From Piscinibacter gummiphilus (GTDB lineage Bacteria; Pseudomonadota; Gammaproteobacteria; Burkholderiales; Burkholderiaceae_C): DNA of 64,000 bases. The DNA lies in contig NZ_CP136336.1 of assembly GCF_032681285.1 (NCBI RefSeq), forward strand, positions 3,397,001 through 3,461,000. The letters are read 5' to 3'. Positions within the stretch are counted from its first letter, which is position 1; the number at the start of each line of letters is the position of its first letter. The position numbers and the translations under genes are program-made. This document shows, piece after piece, positions 1 through 10,982 of this stretch. The notes under the pieces are model-generated. The model saw nothing but the letters and a program-made list of their open reading frames with translations. It was not told the origin of the DNA and did not search any database.

Positions 1-207
1 GAATCGGTCAAGGCGGCGGCCGACATCTACATGCCCGTCAGCGGCGAGATCGTGGAAGTCAACGAAGCCCTGCGTGCCGACCCGTCGCTCGCCAACAGCG
101 ACCCGCTGGGCAATGGCTGGTTCTTCAAGGTGAAGGTGAGCGACATGGCCGAGTTCGAAGGCCTGCTCGACGCGCCGGCCTACGACGCGCTCGTCAAGAA
201 CGCCTGA
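1..207 (+). CDS. gcvH: Glycine cleavage system H protein, C-terminal part
   Basis: This is the 3' end of a gene that begins before the window: 68 codons are visible, ending in TGA. H protein carries the aminomethyl group on a lipoyl-lysine between the P, T and L proteins of the glycine cleavage complex in the cytoplasm. The visible part starts with [17 protein letters not shown], the stretch just after the lipoyl-lysine region of the family, followed by the usual NSDPLGNGW segment and the [13 protein letters not shown] tail. The lipoylated lysine itself lies outside the window. It sits directly upstream of gcvP on the same strand (about 42 bp to the chosen gcvP start), so the two are almost certainly co-transcribed, probably with gcvT further upstream. 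Confidence 0.93.
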   Translation, partial: ESVKAAADIYMPVSGEIVEVNEALRADPSLANSDPLGNGWFFKVKVSDMAEFEGLLDAPAYDALVKNA

Positions 208-249
208 TCTCGAGTCTTGCCTGCCCGCCCTGCTCTCGCTGGAAATGAA

Positions 250-3192
<2,943 letters not shown>

Positions 3193-3201
3193 GCCTCGCC
3201 A

Positions 3202-3615
3202 TCAGGCGTGGGCATACGCGCCTGACGCGCGCCCACGCTGCAGCGCCACGTACTGCAATTCGGCGAAGACCAGCACCGTGACGATGTGCACGCCGAGGAA
3301 CGCGTAGCCCCAGGCGCTCGGCTGCAACCAGCTGGCGAAGGCCAGCAGCGCGCAGTCGAACGCCCAACCGACGTTGATCGCGACCAGCGCCCAGACCAGG
3401 GCACGCGGCACGCTGTCACGCCGCGAAAGCCAGGCCACGAAGACGACGTAAGCGACCAGTGCCGCACCGCCGCCCAGCAACAGCCAGGCGGGCAGCTGGA
3501 GCAGTGTCTGCAACGCGCTACCACCGAGCAGCATCGCGAGGGCCGCCACGGCGGTCACCGCGGCATCGGCCTGCAGCACCTTGCGAAGGAATGGGGTGAC
3601 GTGAAGGTGAGTCAT
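3202..3615 (-). CDS. Small integral membrane protein of unknown function
   Basis: This encodes a 137-aa protein with about four hydrophobic helices (roughly residues 17-40, 45-65, 75-97 and 102-125) and no recognised catalytic motif. The start is fixed by a clear AAGGAG six bases before the ATG at 3615; a longer open frame upstream would place the start ahead of that site. The gene is convergent with gcvP and divergent from the XRE-family regulator gene at 3741, with a perfect inverted repeat between them (3687-3707). That arrangement suggests the regulator controls this gene. I do not recognise the family, and no function is claimed beyond membrane location. Confidence 0.72.
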   Translation of the reverse strand: MTHLHVTPFLRKVLQADAAVTAVAALAMLLGGSALQTLLQLPAWLLLGGGAALVAYVVFVAWLSRRDSVPRALVWALVAINVGWAFDCALLAFASWLQPSAWGYAFLGVHIVTVLVFAELQYVALQRGRASGAYAHA

Positions 3616-3686
3616 GAGCATCTCCTTGGGTTGAACACCGCCCAACGCGGCATGGCCCGGATGCTCGGCCTAGCGATGCAGGCAGT

Positions 3687-3707
3687 CCATGACCTGCGAG
3701 GTCATGG
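3687..3707. promoter_or_regulatory. Perfect 9-bp inverted repeat, candidate operator
   Basis: CCATGACCT, a 3-bp spacer GCG, then AGGTCATGG forms a perfect 21-bp dyad. It lies in the 125-bp gap between two divergently transcribed genes, a membrane protein gene (minus) and an XRE-family regulator (plus). Position and symmetry fit an operator for a dimeric helix-turn-helix protein. Binding is inferred, not shown. Confidence 0.6.
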
Positions 3708-3740
3708 GTTTGGCAGGAGCGCTGCGGTAATGTGCGGGCC

Positions 3741-4580
3741 ATGAGCAACGCCATCGCCACCGCCTCACCCTCTTCTGCACAACCCGTCGGCGCCTTGCTG
3801 CGCGAATGGCGCCAGCGCCGCCGCCTGAGCCAGCTCGACCTGGCGATGGACGCCGACATCTCCACCCGCCACCTGAGCTACATGGAGACTGGCCGCTCCA
3901 CGCCCAGCCGGGCGATGGTGCTGCACCTGGCCGAGCAGCTCGACGTGCCGCTGCGCGAGCGCAACGCGATGCTCACTGCCGCCGGCTATGCACCGCTCTA
4001 CCCCGAGCGCAGGCTCGACGACCCGGCCCTGCAGGCCGCCCGGCAGACGGTCGAGCAGTTGTTGAAGGCCCATGAGCCCCACCCCGCGCTCGCCGTCGAC
4101 CGGCACTGGAACATGGTGGCGCACAACCCCTCGCTGTTGCTGCTCATGCAGGACATCGCGCCCGAGTTGCTGCAGCCGCCCGTCAACGTGCTGCGCCTGA
4201 GCCTGCACCCGCAGGGCGTGGCGCCCAAGATCGTCAACCTGCTCGGCTGGCGCGATCACCTCTTCGATCGCTTGCGCCACCAGATCAACCTCAGCGCCGA
4301 CCCCGTGCTCGTCGATCTGCTGAAGGAGCTGCAGGCCTACCCGGTGCCGCCCGGTGTCGACGAGCACGAGCACATCGCGCCCAATGCTGTGGCCGTGCCG
4401 CTGAAGATCCGATCCGCCGCGGGTGTGCTGTCGTTCCTCAGCACCACCACCGTCTTCGGCACGCCGATCGACATCACGCTCTCGGAGCTGGCGCTCGAGA
4501 CCTTCTTCCCCGCCGACGAGTTCACCTCGAAGGCCCTGCGTCACCTGAGCGACGGACTGGCCGGCCGCCAGCAGGCATAA
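3741..4580 (+). CDS. XRE-family transcriptional regulator with MmyB-like ligand domain
   Basis: The 279-aa protein has an N-terminal helix-turn-helix (about residues 15-75, with RRRLSQLDLAMDADISTRHLSYMETGRSTPSR) and a C-terminal MmyB-like sensor domain (about 95-275). The family pattern is visible: LERNAMLTAAGYAP-type linker, then VDRHWNMVAHNPS and a late LSELALETFFPADE-like segment. Members often repress or activate a neighbouring oxidoreductase or membrane-protein gene. ATG 3741 is preferred over GTG 3732. No Shine-Dalgarno is obvious, so a leaderless message is possible. The gene is divergent from the small membrane protein and 39 bp upstream of the molybdopterin oxidoreductase on the same strand, so it probably regulates one or both. 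Confidence 0.86.
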   Translation: MSNAIATASPSSAQPVGALLREWRQRRRLSQLDLAMDADISTRHLSYMETGRSTPSRAMVLHLAEQLDVPLRERNAMLTAAGYAPLYPERRLDDPALQAARQTVEQLLKAHEPHPALAVDRHWNMVAHNPSLLLLMQDIAPELLQPPVNVLRLSLHPQGVAPKIVNLLGWRDHLFDRLRHQINLSADPVLVDLLKELQAYPVPPGVDEHEHIAPNAVAVPLKIRSAAGVLSFLSTTTVFGTPIDITLSELALETFFPADEFTSKALRHLSDGLAGRQQA

Positions 4581-4619
4581 CCCCGTGCACCGCGCCAACA
4601 CGGCAAGGAAGACAAGACC

Positions 4620-6830
4620 ATGAGCAGCATCCACCACCACATCTGCCCCGTCTGCGAAGCCACCTGCGGGCTCGAGGTGCAGGTCGAAGGCCGCAAGGTC
4701 ATCGCCATCCGCGGGCAGGAGAGCGACAGCTTCAGCAAGGGCTACATCTGCCCCAAGGGCGTGGCGCTCAAGGACTTGCAGGACGACCCCGACCGGCTTC
4801 GCACGCCGCTCGTCAAGCGCAACGGTCACTTCGTCGAAGCCAGCTGGGACGAAGCCTTCGCCGAGATCGAGCGCCGCCTGATGCCGCTGCGCGCCGCCCA
4901 CGGCAACGACAGCGTGGCCGTGAGCGTGGGCAACCCTGCCGGTCACAAGTTCGGCGTCATGCTCTACCTCGGCCGGCTGATGAAGGCGATGGGCTCGCGC
5001 AATATCTACTCGGCCTCCACGCTCGACCAGATGCCCAAGCAGCTCTCCAGCGGCCTGATGTTCGGCAGCTGGCTCACGATCCCCATCCCCGACATCGAGC
5101 GCTGCGATTTCCTGCTCATCCTCGGCGCCAACCCGATGGCCAGCAACGGCAGCCTGTGGACGGTGCCCGACTTCCGCGGCAAGGCGAAAGCGCTGCGCGA
5201 ACGTGGCGGCCAGATCGTCGTGGTCGACCCGCGCCGCACCGAGACGGCCGAGATCGCGAGCCGCCACCTGCCCATCCGCCCGGGTGGCGACACCTTCCTG
5301 ATGCTGGGCATGGTGCACACGCTCTTTGCCGAGAAGCTCGTGCGCCTGGGCCGCCTCGCCGAGCACGTGGCAGGCGTCGACGCCCTGCGCGACGCGATCG
5401 GCCCGTTCACACCCGAAGCGGTCTCGGCCCGCTGCGGCATTGCGGCCGACCACATCCGCCAGCTCGCACGCGATCTCGCCAAAGCCGAACGCGCGGCCGT
5501 CTATGGGCGGCTCGGCACCTGCACCCAAGCCCATGGCTCGCTCGCCAGCTGGCTGATCGACGTGCTCAACGTACTGACCGGCCACCTCGACGAACCCGGC
5601 TGCGCCATGTTCGCCAAGTCAGCCGCGTTCTCGGCCAGCACCGAAGGCAAGCCCGGCATCGGCAAGGGCATCACCACCGGACGCCACCACTCGCGCGTGA
5701 GCGGTGCGCCCGAAGTCTTCGGTGAGCTGCCGATGGGCTGCCTGGCCGAAGAGATCGAGACAGAAGGCGGGGGTCAGATCAAGGCGCTCATCACGCTCGC
5801 GAGCAACCCGGTGCTCTCGGCGCCCAACGGCGACCGCCTGGCAAAGGCCTTCGACCAGCTCGACTTCATGCTGAGCTATGACATCTACCTCAACGAGACC
5901 ACGCGCCATGCCGATGTGATCCTCCCCGGCCTCGCGCCGCTCGAAGATGCGCACTTCGACGTGGCACTGCCGCAATTCGCCTACCGCAACCACGTGCGCT
6001 ACAGCGCGCCGGTGCTGCCGGCGCCCGAGGGCCACCTGCGCGACTGGCAGATCCTCGTGAAGCTGATCGGCCTCTTCAACGGCAAGGGCGCGAGCGCCGA
6101 TGTGCAGCAGCTCGATGACGAAATGCTGCTCGCCGAGTTGCAGCGCAGCTTCGGTGACAACGCCCAGGCGGTGATGCGCGAGATCTCGGCCCACACCGGG
6201 CCCGAGCGTCGGCTCGATCTGTCACTGCGCACCGGCCCCTACGGCGAAGCCTTCGGCCAGAAGCCCGACGGGCTGACGCTCGCCAAGGTGGCGGTCTCGG
6301 AAGGCGGCATCGACCTCGGCCCGCCGCAGCCGCGAATTCCCGAAGCGCTGCGCACGCCGAGCGGCAAGATCGAACTCGCCCCGCCTTTGCTCATGGGCGA
6401 CCTTCAACGGGCCGAACACGACATGACGCAGCCGCTGCCCGAGATGGTCATCATCGGCCGCCGCCATGTGCGCTCGAACAACAGCTGGATGCACAACCTG
6501 CCCCTGCTCGCCAAGGGCCCGTTCCGCTGCACGGCGCTGGTGAACCCGGCCGATGCCGCACGCCTGAAGCTCACCGACGGCGCGCTCGCGCGCATCGCCG
6601 GCCACGATGGGCAAACGATCGAGGCGCAGGTCGAGGTGAACGACAGCGTGATGCCGGGTGTCGTGAGCCTGCCGCATGGCTGGGGCCACCACCTGCCCGG
6701 CACGCGGCTCGGCGTGGCGGCCGAGCGGCCCGGAGCCAATCTCAATGCGGTGCTCGACGAGCGCGCACGCGACCCGCTCTCGGGCAACGCCGTGCTGGGC
6801 GGCGTGCCGGTCGAAGTGACAGCCGCCTGA
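4620..6830 (+). CDS. Molybdopterin-dependent oxidoreductase (formate dehydrogenase/BisC-like superfamily)
   Basis: The 736-aa protein belongs to the DMSO-reductase superfamily. An N-terminal iron-sulfur motif C9-x2-C12-x3-C16-x27-C44 is followed by the molybdopterin domains and a C-terminal molydop-binding domain (about 610-736). No twin-arginine signal is present, so a cytoplasmic location is expected. At the place where formate dehydrogenases carry Cys or selenocysteine as molybdenum ligand, the sequence reads SASTLDQMPK (residues 131-140). A cysteine is absent and Asp136 is the likeliest candidate ligand (inference from alignment by eye). No electron-transfer subunit is adjacent. A Shine-Dalgarno AAGGAAG precedes the ATG. 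The XRE regulator lies 39 bp upstream. The substrate cannot be told from sequence. Confidence 0.87.
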   Translation: MSSIHHHICPVCEATCGLEVQVEGRKVIAIRGQESDSFSKGYICPKGVALKDLQDDPDRLRTPLVKRNGHFVEASWDEAFAEIERRLMPLRAAHGNDSVAVSVGNPAGHKFGVMLYLGRLMKAMGSRNIYSASTLDQMPKQLSSGLMFGSWLTIPIPDIERCDFLLILGANPMASNGSLWTVPDFRGKAKALRERGGQIVVVDPRRTETAEIASRHLPIRPGGDTFLMLGMVHTLFAEKLVRLGRLAEHVAGVDALRDAIGPFTPEAVSARCGIAADHIRQLARDLAKAERAAVYGRLGTCTQAHGSLASWLIDVLNVLTGHLDEPGCAMFAKSAAFSASTEGKPGIGKGITTGRHHSRVSGAPEVFGELPMGCLAEEIETEGGGQIKALITLASNPVLSAPNGDRLAKAFDQLDFMLSYDIYLNETTRHADVILPGLAPLEDAHFDVALPQFAYRNHVRYSAPVLPAPEGHLRDWQILVKLIGLFNGKGASADVQQLDDEMLLAELQRSFGDNAQAVMREISAHTGPERRLDLSLRTGPYGEAFGQKPDGLTLAKVAVSEGGIDLGPPQPRIPEALRTPSGKIELAPPLLMGDLQRAEHDMTQPLPEMVIIGRRHVRSNNSWMHNLPLLAKGPFRCTALVNPADAARLKLTDGALARIAGHDGQTIEAQVEVNDSVMPGVVSLPHGWGHHLPGTRLGVAAERPGANLNAVLDERARDPLSGNAVLGGVPVEVTAA

Positions 6831-6836
6831 GGCGGG

Positions 6837-7658
6837 TTATTTGCCCACGACCGAGAACTGCGCCGCGTTCGCCTGCAGCCAGTCTCGCGAGAGCTGGTCG
6901 TCCTGCTGGCGCGGGTGGAAGTCTTCGCGCAGGTAGGCCTTCCACGGGCCGTAGGTCTCGCGCACGAGGCCGCACTTGCCGAAGAGGTAGGTCCAGGCGC
7001 TGCGCCAGGTCTTGAGGCTGAAGAGCGCGCCGTCGTCCCACAGGTTGCGCAGGGTCTGGCGGGTCACGTCGGTGATGAAGAGAACGGTCACGTTCTTGAA
7101 CCACTTCACGCGCCACTCGTGGTTGCCGCCCAGCGCCTGGTAGACGTCGAAGGCGGTGCTGCGGTGCTCGCTCTCTTCCGAGGCGTGCCACATCCACATC
7201 GTGCGCAGGCGCGGCTCGGCGTCGTCGAGCGCCCAGGTGTTGCGCAGCATCCACTCGGCGAGGATGGCGGTGAAGTGCTCGGTCGCGGCCGTCGCGGCGA
7301 CCAGATGGCGCGCATCGACCTCGTCGAAGATCGGCGTGCGCTTCTCGATGCGCTTTTCCCAGGCGTTGGTGAAGCCCTGCTTGTCGAGATGGGCGTTGAA
7401 GAGCCCGTGGATGCGGCGGTGCGTGGCCTCCTGGCCGATGAAGCCCTGCACTTCCTTCGCGAAGCGCTCGCGCTGGTCGTCCGGCAGCTGCTTCATGCCG
7501 GCACGCAGCGAATCGATGAAGAACTGCTCGCCCAGCGGGAAACTCATCGACAAGGCATTGAAGAGCGCGGTTCGGAAGGCATCGCCACCGCACCAGCGGC
7601 GCGGGATGTCGGCTTCCAGGTCGATCAGCAGGCGGCGAACCACAAGGTCGGTCGTCAT
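6837..7658 (-). CDS. PF10118-type predicted metal-dependent hydrolase
   Basis: The 273-aa protein fits the predicted metal-dependent hydrolase family PF10118, helical proteins with a ferritin-like arrangement of acidic and histidine residues. Candidate metal ligands are visible in GQEATHRRIH, TAATEHFTA and ASEESEHRS. The substrate is unknown. The gene is convergent with the molybdopterin oxidoreductase (6-bp gap) and divergent from a TetR-family regulator, a pairing common for this family in Proteobacteria. The 98-bp region between them contains several GGTAC half-sites, so TetR control of this gene is likely. Confidence 0.8.
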   Translation of the reverse strand: MTTDLVVRRLLIDLEADIPRRWCGGDAFRTALFNALSMSFPLGEQFFIDSLRAGMKQLPDDQRERFAKEVQGFIGQEATHRRIHGLFNAHLDKQGFTNAWEKRIEKRTPIFDEVDARHLVAATAATEHFTAILAEWMLRNTWALDDAEPRLRTMWMWHASEESEHRSTAFDVYQALGGNHEWRVKWFKNVTVLFITDVTRQTLRNLWDDGALFSLKTWRSAWTYLFGKCGLVRETYGPWKAYLREDFHPRQQDDQLSRDWLQANAAQFSVVGK

Positions 7659-7675
7659 GGCAGTACTCCACGGTT

Positions 7676-7737
7676 TTGGTACGACTTGGTACCAGCGCGG
7701 CCAATGTGCATGTCGCCTGTGGTACTGTCAAGTACCG
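7676..7737. promoter_or_regulatory. GGTAC-rich candidate TetR operator region
   Basis: Two direct TTGGTAC copies (7676-7682 and 7687-7693; the second sits in the palindrome GGTACC at 7689-7694) are followed by a perfect inverted repeat GGTACT-GTCA-AGTACC (7722-7737). All lie between the divergent hydrolase (start 7658) and TetR gene (start 7757). Shared half-sites near both starts fit one TetR dimer controlling both promoters. Binding is inferred. Confidence 0.6.
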
Positions 7738-7756
7738 TTTTCGCGTTGTGCCCGAC

Positions 7757-8350
7757 ATGCCAGTTTCTGCCGACCCCGACACCAGCCATCGACGCCGCCT
7801 TCTCGACGCCATGGGCGAAGCGGTGGCGCGCAAGGGGTATGCCGACACCACCATCGCCGACCTGGCGGCGATTGCGCGGGTCTCGCGCCGCACCTTCTAC
7901 GAGCATTTCGCCACCAAGGAAGACTGCCTGGTCGCGCTGTACGAGGCGGCAAGCAAGCAGTCGCTGGGCGTGCTGCGCGATTCCATCGACCCGAGCCATG
8001 ACCCGCTGACCCAGGCCGAGCAGGCGATCGAGGCCTACCTCAGCACGATGGCCAGCAACCCGGCGCTGCTGAAGACGCTTTTCATCGCCATCCTGAGCCT
8101 CGGCCCCACGGGCCTGCAGGCGCGGCGGCGGGTCAACCAGCAGCTCGCCGACTTCATCGTCGAGGTGGTGAACCGCCCGCACGAAGGCCGCCAGCATCCA
8201 CCCCTGCCGGGTGCGCTCGCATTGAGCATCGTCGGCGGCATCCACGAGCTGGTGCTGCAGAAGATCGAGCAGGACCGCATCGGCGAGCTGCCGCAACTCA
8301 CCGCCACCACCGCGCAGTTCGTGCGTGCCGTCGTCTACGGTCCTCGCTGA
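7757..8350 (+). CDS. TetR-family transcriptional regulator
   Basis: The 197-aa protein has the TetR DNA-binding helix-turn-helix at about residues 13-60 (TTIADLAAIARVSRRTFYEHFATKEDCLVALYE) and a variable helical ligand-binding C-terminus. ATG 7757 gives the usual length. The frame stays open upstream to 7676, but that extension would run through the GGTAC operator candidates. It is divergent from the PF10118 hydrolase and probably represses it and itself. The ligand is unknown. Its stop codon overlaps the left arm of a separate perfect inverted repeat (8348-8370). Confidence 0.88.
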   Translation: MPVSADPDTSHRRRLLDAMGEAVARKGYADTTIADLAAIARVSRRTFYEHFATKEDCLVALYEAASKQSLGVLRDSIDPSHDPLTQAEQAIEAYLSTMASNPALLKTLFIAILSLGPTGLQARRRVNQQLADFIVEVVNRPHEGRQHPPLPGALALSIVGGIHELVLQKIEQDRIGELPQLTATTAQFVRAVVYGPR

Positions 8351-8370
8351 CAAGTCCGCAAGACTTGTCA
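8348..8370. promoter_or_regulatory. Perfect 9-bp inverted repeat upstream of the GyrI/AraC pair
   Basis: TGACAAGTC, spacer CGCAA, then GACTTGTCA. The left arm includes the TetR stop codon, and the right arm is 47 bp before the start of the GyrI-like gene. No T-run follows, so it is a better operator candidate than terminator. A dimeric regulator binding here would control the gene pair at 8417-9749. Confidence 0.5.
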
Positions 8371-8416
8371 AATCGACCCATCGCAAGATGAAGGCTCCGC
8401 AACATGAGGAGCCGAC

Positions 8417-8863
8417 ATGAAGACCCTGCAGACGACCGAACCCATGCTCGTGCTGGGCATTCCGCTGCGCACGAACAACCAGCGCGCATTCGAAGACATC
8501 CCGACCCACTGGCAGCGCTTCAGCGGGGAGAACTGGCTGGCGCGCATTCCGCATCGCCGCGATGGCGATGTCTACGCCGTCTACACCCACCATGCGCACG
8601 AAGGCGTCGACAACCACGGCGACTACACCTTGATCGTGGGCGCCTGCGTGACCCACGCCGACACAGTGCCCGAGGGCCTGGCCTCGGCGGTGATCCCGCC
8701 CGGGCGGCATGCCGTCTTCGAGGTCGAGCCCGGCCGGCACGACAAGGTCGGCGAACGCTGGCTCGACGTGTGGGCGAACCAGGATCTTGCGAAGACCTAT
8801 CGTTGCGATCATGAGCGTTATGCACCCGACGGAAAGATCGAGATCCGTGTCGGCATCCGCTGA
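8417..8863 (+). CDS. GyrI-like effector-binding domain protein
   Basis: The 148-aa protein consists of a single GyrI-like/AraC effector-binding domain (about residues 5-147) with no DNA-binding domain. Family features seen are the early LGIPLRTNN strand, the AVYTHHAHEGVDNHGDYTLIVGACV strand pair, and the late WLDVWANQD...RYAPDGKIEIRVGI end. Such stand-alone domains bind or sequester small hydrophobic molecules, or modulate partners. GAGGAG at 8406-8411 is a good ribosome-binding site for ATG 8417. The 3' end overlaps the start of an AraC-family gene that carries its own GyrI-like domain, so the two are translationally coupled and probably sense related ligands. Confidence 0.8.
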   Translation: MKTLQTTEPMLVLGIPLRTNNQRAFEDIPTHWQRFSGENWLARIPHRRDGDVYAVYTHHAHEGVDNHGDYTLIVGACVTHADTVPEGLASAVIPPGRHAVFEVEPGRHDKVGERWLDVWANQDLAKTYRCDHERYAPDGKIEIRVGIR

Positions 8864-9749
8864 GCGTGATGCGGGGGTCTTCGCGCCCGCGTCCACCGAC
8901 TCGGGCCTCTGGTCGCGCTACGCGCCGCGCATGCGGCGGGTGATCGAGCACGTGTACGACCACCTCGACCAGCCCCTCGACCTGAACGCGCTGGCCGACA
9001 TCGCCTGCCTCTCGCCACACCACTGGCACCGCGTCTACCACGCGATGCATGGCGAGACGATGGCGCAGACGGTCAAGCGCCTGCGGCTGCACCGGGCCGC
9101 GGGGCACCTGGCACACACGGCACGGCCCATCGCGCAGGTGGCGCGCGACGCGGGCTACCCGACGCTCGCGTCGTTCAACCGCACCTTCAAGTCGGTCTAT
9201 GGCCTGCCGCCGGCGCGCTACCGGGCCAGCGGCCTGCACCGCCACTTCGTCGCGTCACACACGGAGGACAGCGCGCCGGGCTACGAGGTGACGCTGAGAG
9301 AGCTGCCGGCGCAGCCGCTGCTCGGCGTGGAGCACCGCGGCTCCTTCATGTCGATCGGCCGTGCGTTCGACCTGCTCTACGCCCGCATCGCCAGCACTGG
9401 CCTCGGGCGGCCGGGCATGCGGATGCTGGCGCTGTATTTCGATGATCCGGCGGTCACGCCCGAGGCCGAGCTGCGCTCCGTCGCCGCGGTGGCGGGCTGT
9501 GCGCAGCCGACCACCGACGTGGGGCTCGTGCACACCGAAACACCGGCCGGCCTCCATGCCGTGCTGAACTACGTCGGCCCGTATGCCTCGATGCGCGCCG
9601 CCTACGACTGGCTCTATGGCAGCTGGCTGCCCCGCTCGGGCCACGAGCCCGCGGCGGGCCCGCTGGTCGAGGAATACTTCAACAACCCACGCGATACGCC
9701 GCCGAACGAGTTGCGGACCGAGATCCTTCTGTCTCTCAGGCCTTCTTGA
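8811..9749 (+). CDS. AraC-family regulator with C-terminal GyrI-like domain
   Basis: The protein has about 312 aa. An N-terminal AraC double helix-turn-helix (about residues 25-125: IACLSPHHWHRVYHAMHGE and IAQVARDAGYPTLASFNRTFKSVYG) is followed by a GyrI-like ligand domain (about 150-312). This is the Rob/SoxS-like order, with DNA binding first and effector domain second. The start is uncertain: ATG 8811 and ATG 8820 both lie inside the upstream GyrI-like gene, and a GTG near 8848 is also possible. The 3' end overlaps the convergent FAD monooxygenase gene by 14 bp. It may control the preceding gene, itself, or the monooxygenase; the palindrome at 8348-8370 is a candidate site. Confidence 0.85.
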   Translation: MSVMHPTERSRSVSASAERDAGVFAPASTDSGLWSRYAPRMRRVIEHVYDHLDQPLDLNALADIACLSPHHWHRVYHAMHGETMAQTVKRLRLHRAAGHLAHTARPIAQVARDAGYPTLASFNRTFKSVYGLPPARYRASGLHRHFVASHTEDSAPGYEVTLRELPAQPLLGVEHRGSFMSIGRAFDLLYARIASTGLGRPGMRMLALYFDDPAVTPEAELRSVAAVAGCAQPTTDVGLVHTETPAGLHAVLNYVGPYASMRAAYDWLYGSWLPRSGHEPAAGPLVEEYFNNPRDTPPNELRTEILLSLRPS

Positions 9750-10968
9750 CCTGGTCCTTGGTGAACCCGGCGACCTGCTTGTAGCGCGCCGCGATGCCTT
9801 CCAGCTCCTCGCGCGGCATCACGTCATGGATGTGCTTGAAGCCCTCGGGCGCACGCTGCTCGGCAATCGCCATCACCTGCTCGGGGCCGTTCTGGCGGTT
9901 GAGCAGGACGATGTTGGCCGTCTTCGGCAGGCGCTCGGCCTCGTAGGCGTCGAGCGCGGCGTCGAGCTGGCCCTTGCCGGCCAGTGCATCGGCGAGCGCG
10001 CGCACGTCAAGGATGGCCTGCGAGGCGCCATTCGAGCCGATGGGGTACATCGGGTGCGCGGCATCGCCCAGCAGCGTGACGCGGCCCTGGCGCCAGTGCG
10101 GCAACGGATCGCGGTCGACGAGCGGGAATTCGTAGACGGCCGAGGCGCCGCGAATCAGCTTGGGAATGTCGATCCATTCCCAGTTCCAGCTGTCGAAGGG
10201 TGCAGCGAACACGCCGATGTCGACCTGGCGGTTCCAGTCGGTGCGCGTCGGCATCTCGGGCACCGACAGCTCGGCGATCCAGTTGATGCGCGAGCGGCCC
10301 TGCTCGGCCAGCTTGCGCGAGATCGGGTAGGCCACGAACTTCACGTCGGGGTGGCCCGCCATGAACATCGAGCGGCCGTCGCCGAAGGGCTCGCCTTCGG
10401 TGATCGCGCGCCACAGCACGCGCTGGCCGTAGCGCGGCGCGCCTTCATCGGGCCACATCTGCTTGCGCGCAGCGGAGTGGATGCCATCGGCCGCCACCAG
10501 TGCGTCGGCCTCGACGGTGACGGCGCTGTTGTCGAGCAATCGCGTGAACGTCGCCTGCACCTTCTGGCCGCTGTTGACGAAACCAGTCAGCTGATGGCCC
10601 AGCACGACCCGCTCGGGCCCGAGGCGGCGCAGCACCGCGTCGAGCAGGATCATGTGGAGTTCGCCGCGGTGGATGGAGTACTGCGGCACCGGGTAGCCCG
10701 CGGCGATGCCACGCGGCTCGCTCCAGATCGTCTGGCCGAACTTGTTGTAGTAGGTCAGCGACGCGGTCTCGATGGCGGTGGCCGCGAGCGCCTCCTGCAG
10801 GCCGAGTTCGGTCAATTCCTTCACCGAATGCGGCAGCAGGTTCACGCCCACGCCCAGGGGGCGCAGTTGCGGCGCCGCTTCATAGACCGTGCACGAGATG
10901 CCGCGCTGGTGAAGCGCCAAGGCCAGGGTCAGGCCGCCGATCCCGCCACCGGCAATTGCGATGTTCAT
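9736..10968 (-). CDS. FAD-dependent aromatic monooxygenase family protein
   Basis: The 410-aa protein is a group A flavoprotein monooxygenase. It has the N-terminal FAD dinucleotide fold (GGGIGGLTLALALHQRG, residues 7-23), the middle DG motif (VAADGIHSAARK), and the C-terminal FAD-binding GDAAHPMYPIGSNGASQAILD. The closest families by eye are the PhzS/3-hydroxybenzoate 6-hydroxylase-type salicylate-hydroxylase-like enzymes, which hydroxylate an aromatic substrate with NAD(P)H and oxygen; the substrate is not known. It is the last gene of the minus-strand run purL, 80-aa gene, this gene (14-bp gap upstream). Its stop overlaps the AraC gene. Confidence 0.85.
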   Translation of the reverse strand: MNIAIAGGGIGGLTLALALHQRGISCTVYEAAPQLRPLGVGVNLLPHSVKELTELGLQEALAATAIETASLTYYNKFGQTIWSEPRGIAAGYPVPQYSIHRGELHMILLDAVLRRLGPERVVLGHQLTGFVNSGQKVQATFTRLLDNSAVTVEADALVAADGIHSAARKQMWPDEGAPRYGQRVLWRAITEGEPFGDGRSMFMAGHPDVKFVAYPISRKLAEQGRSRINWIAELSVPEMPTRTDWNRQVDIGVFAAPFDSWNWEWIDIPKLIRGASAVYEFPLVDRDPLPHWRQGRVTLLGDAAHPMYPIGSNGASQAILDVRALADALAGKGQLDAALDAYEAERLPKTANIVLLNRQNGPEQVMAIAEQRAPEGFKHIHDVMPREELEGIAARYKQVAGFTKDQVKKA

Positions 10969-10982
10969 CGTGTGGTCGTCGC

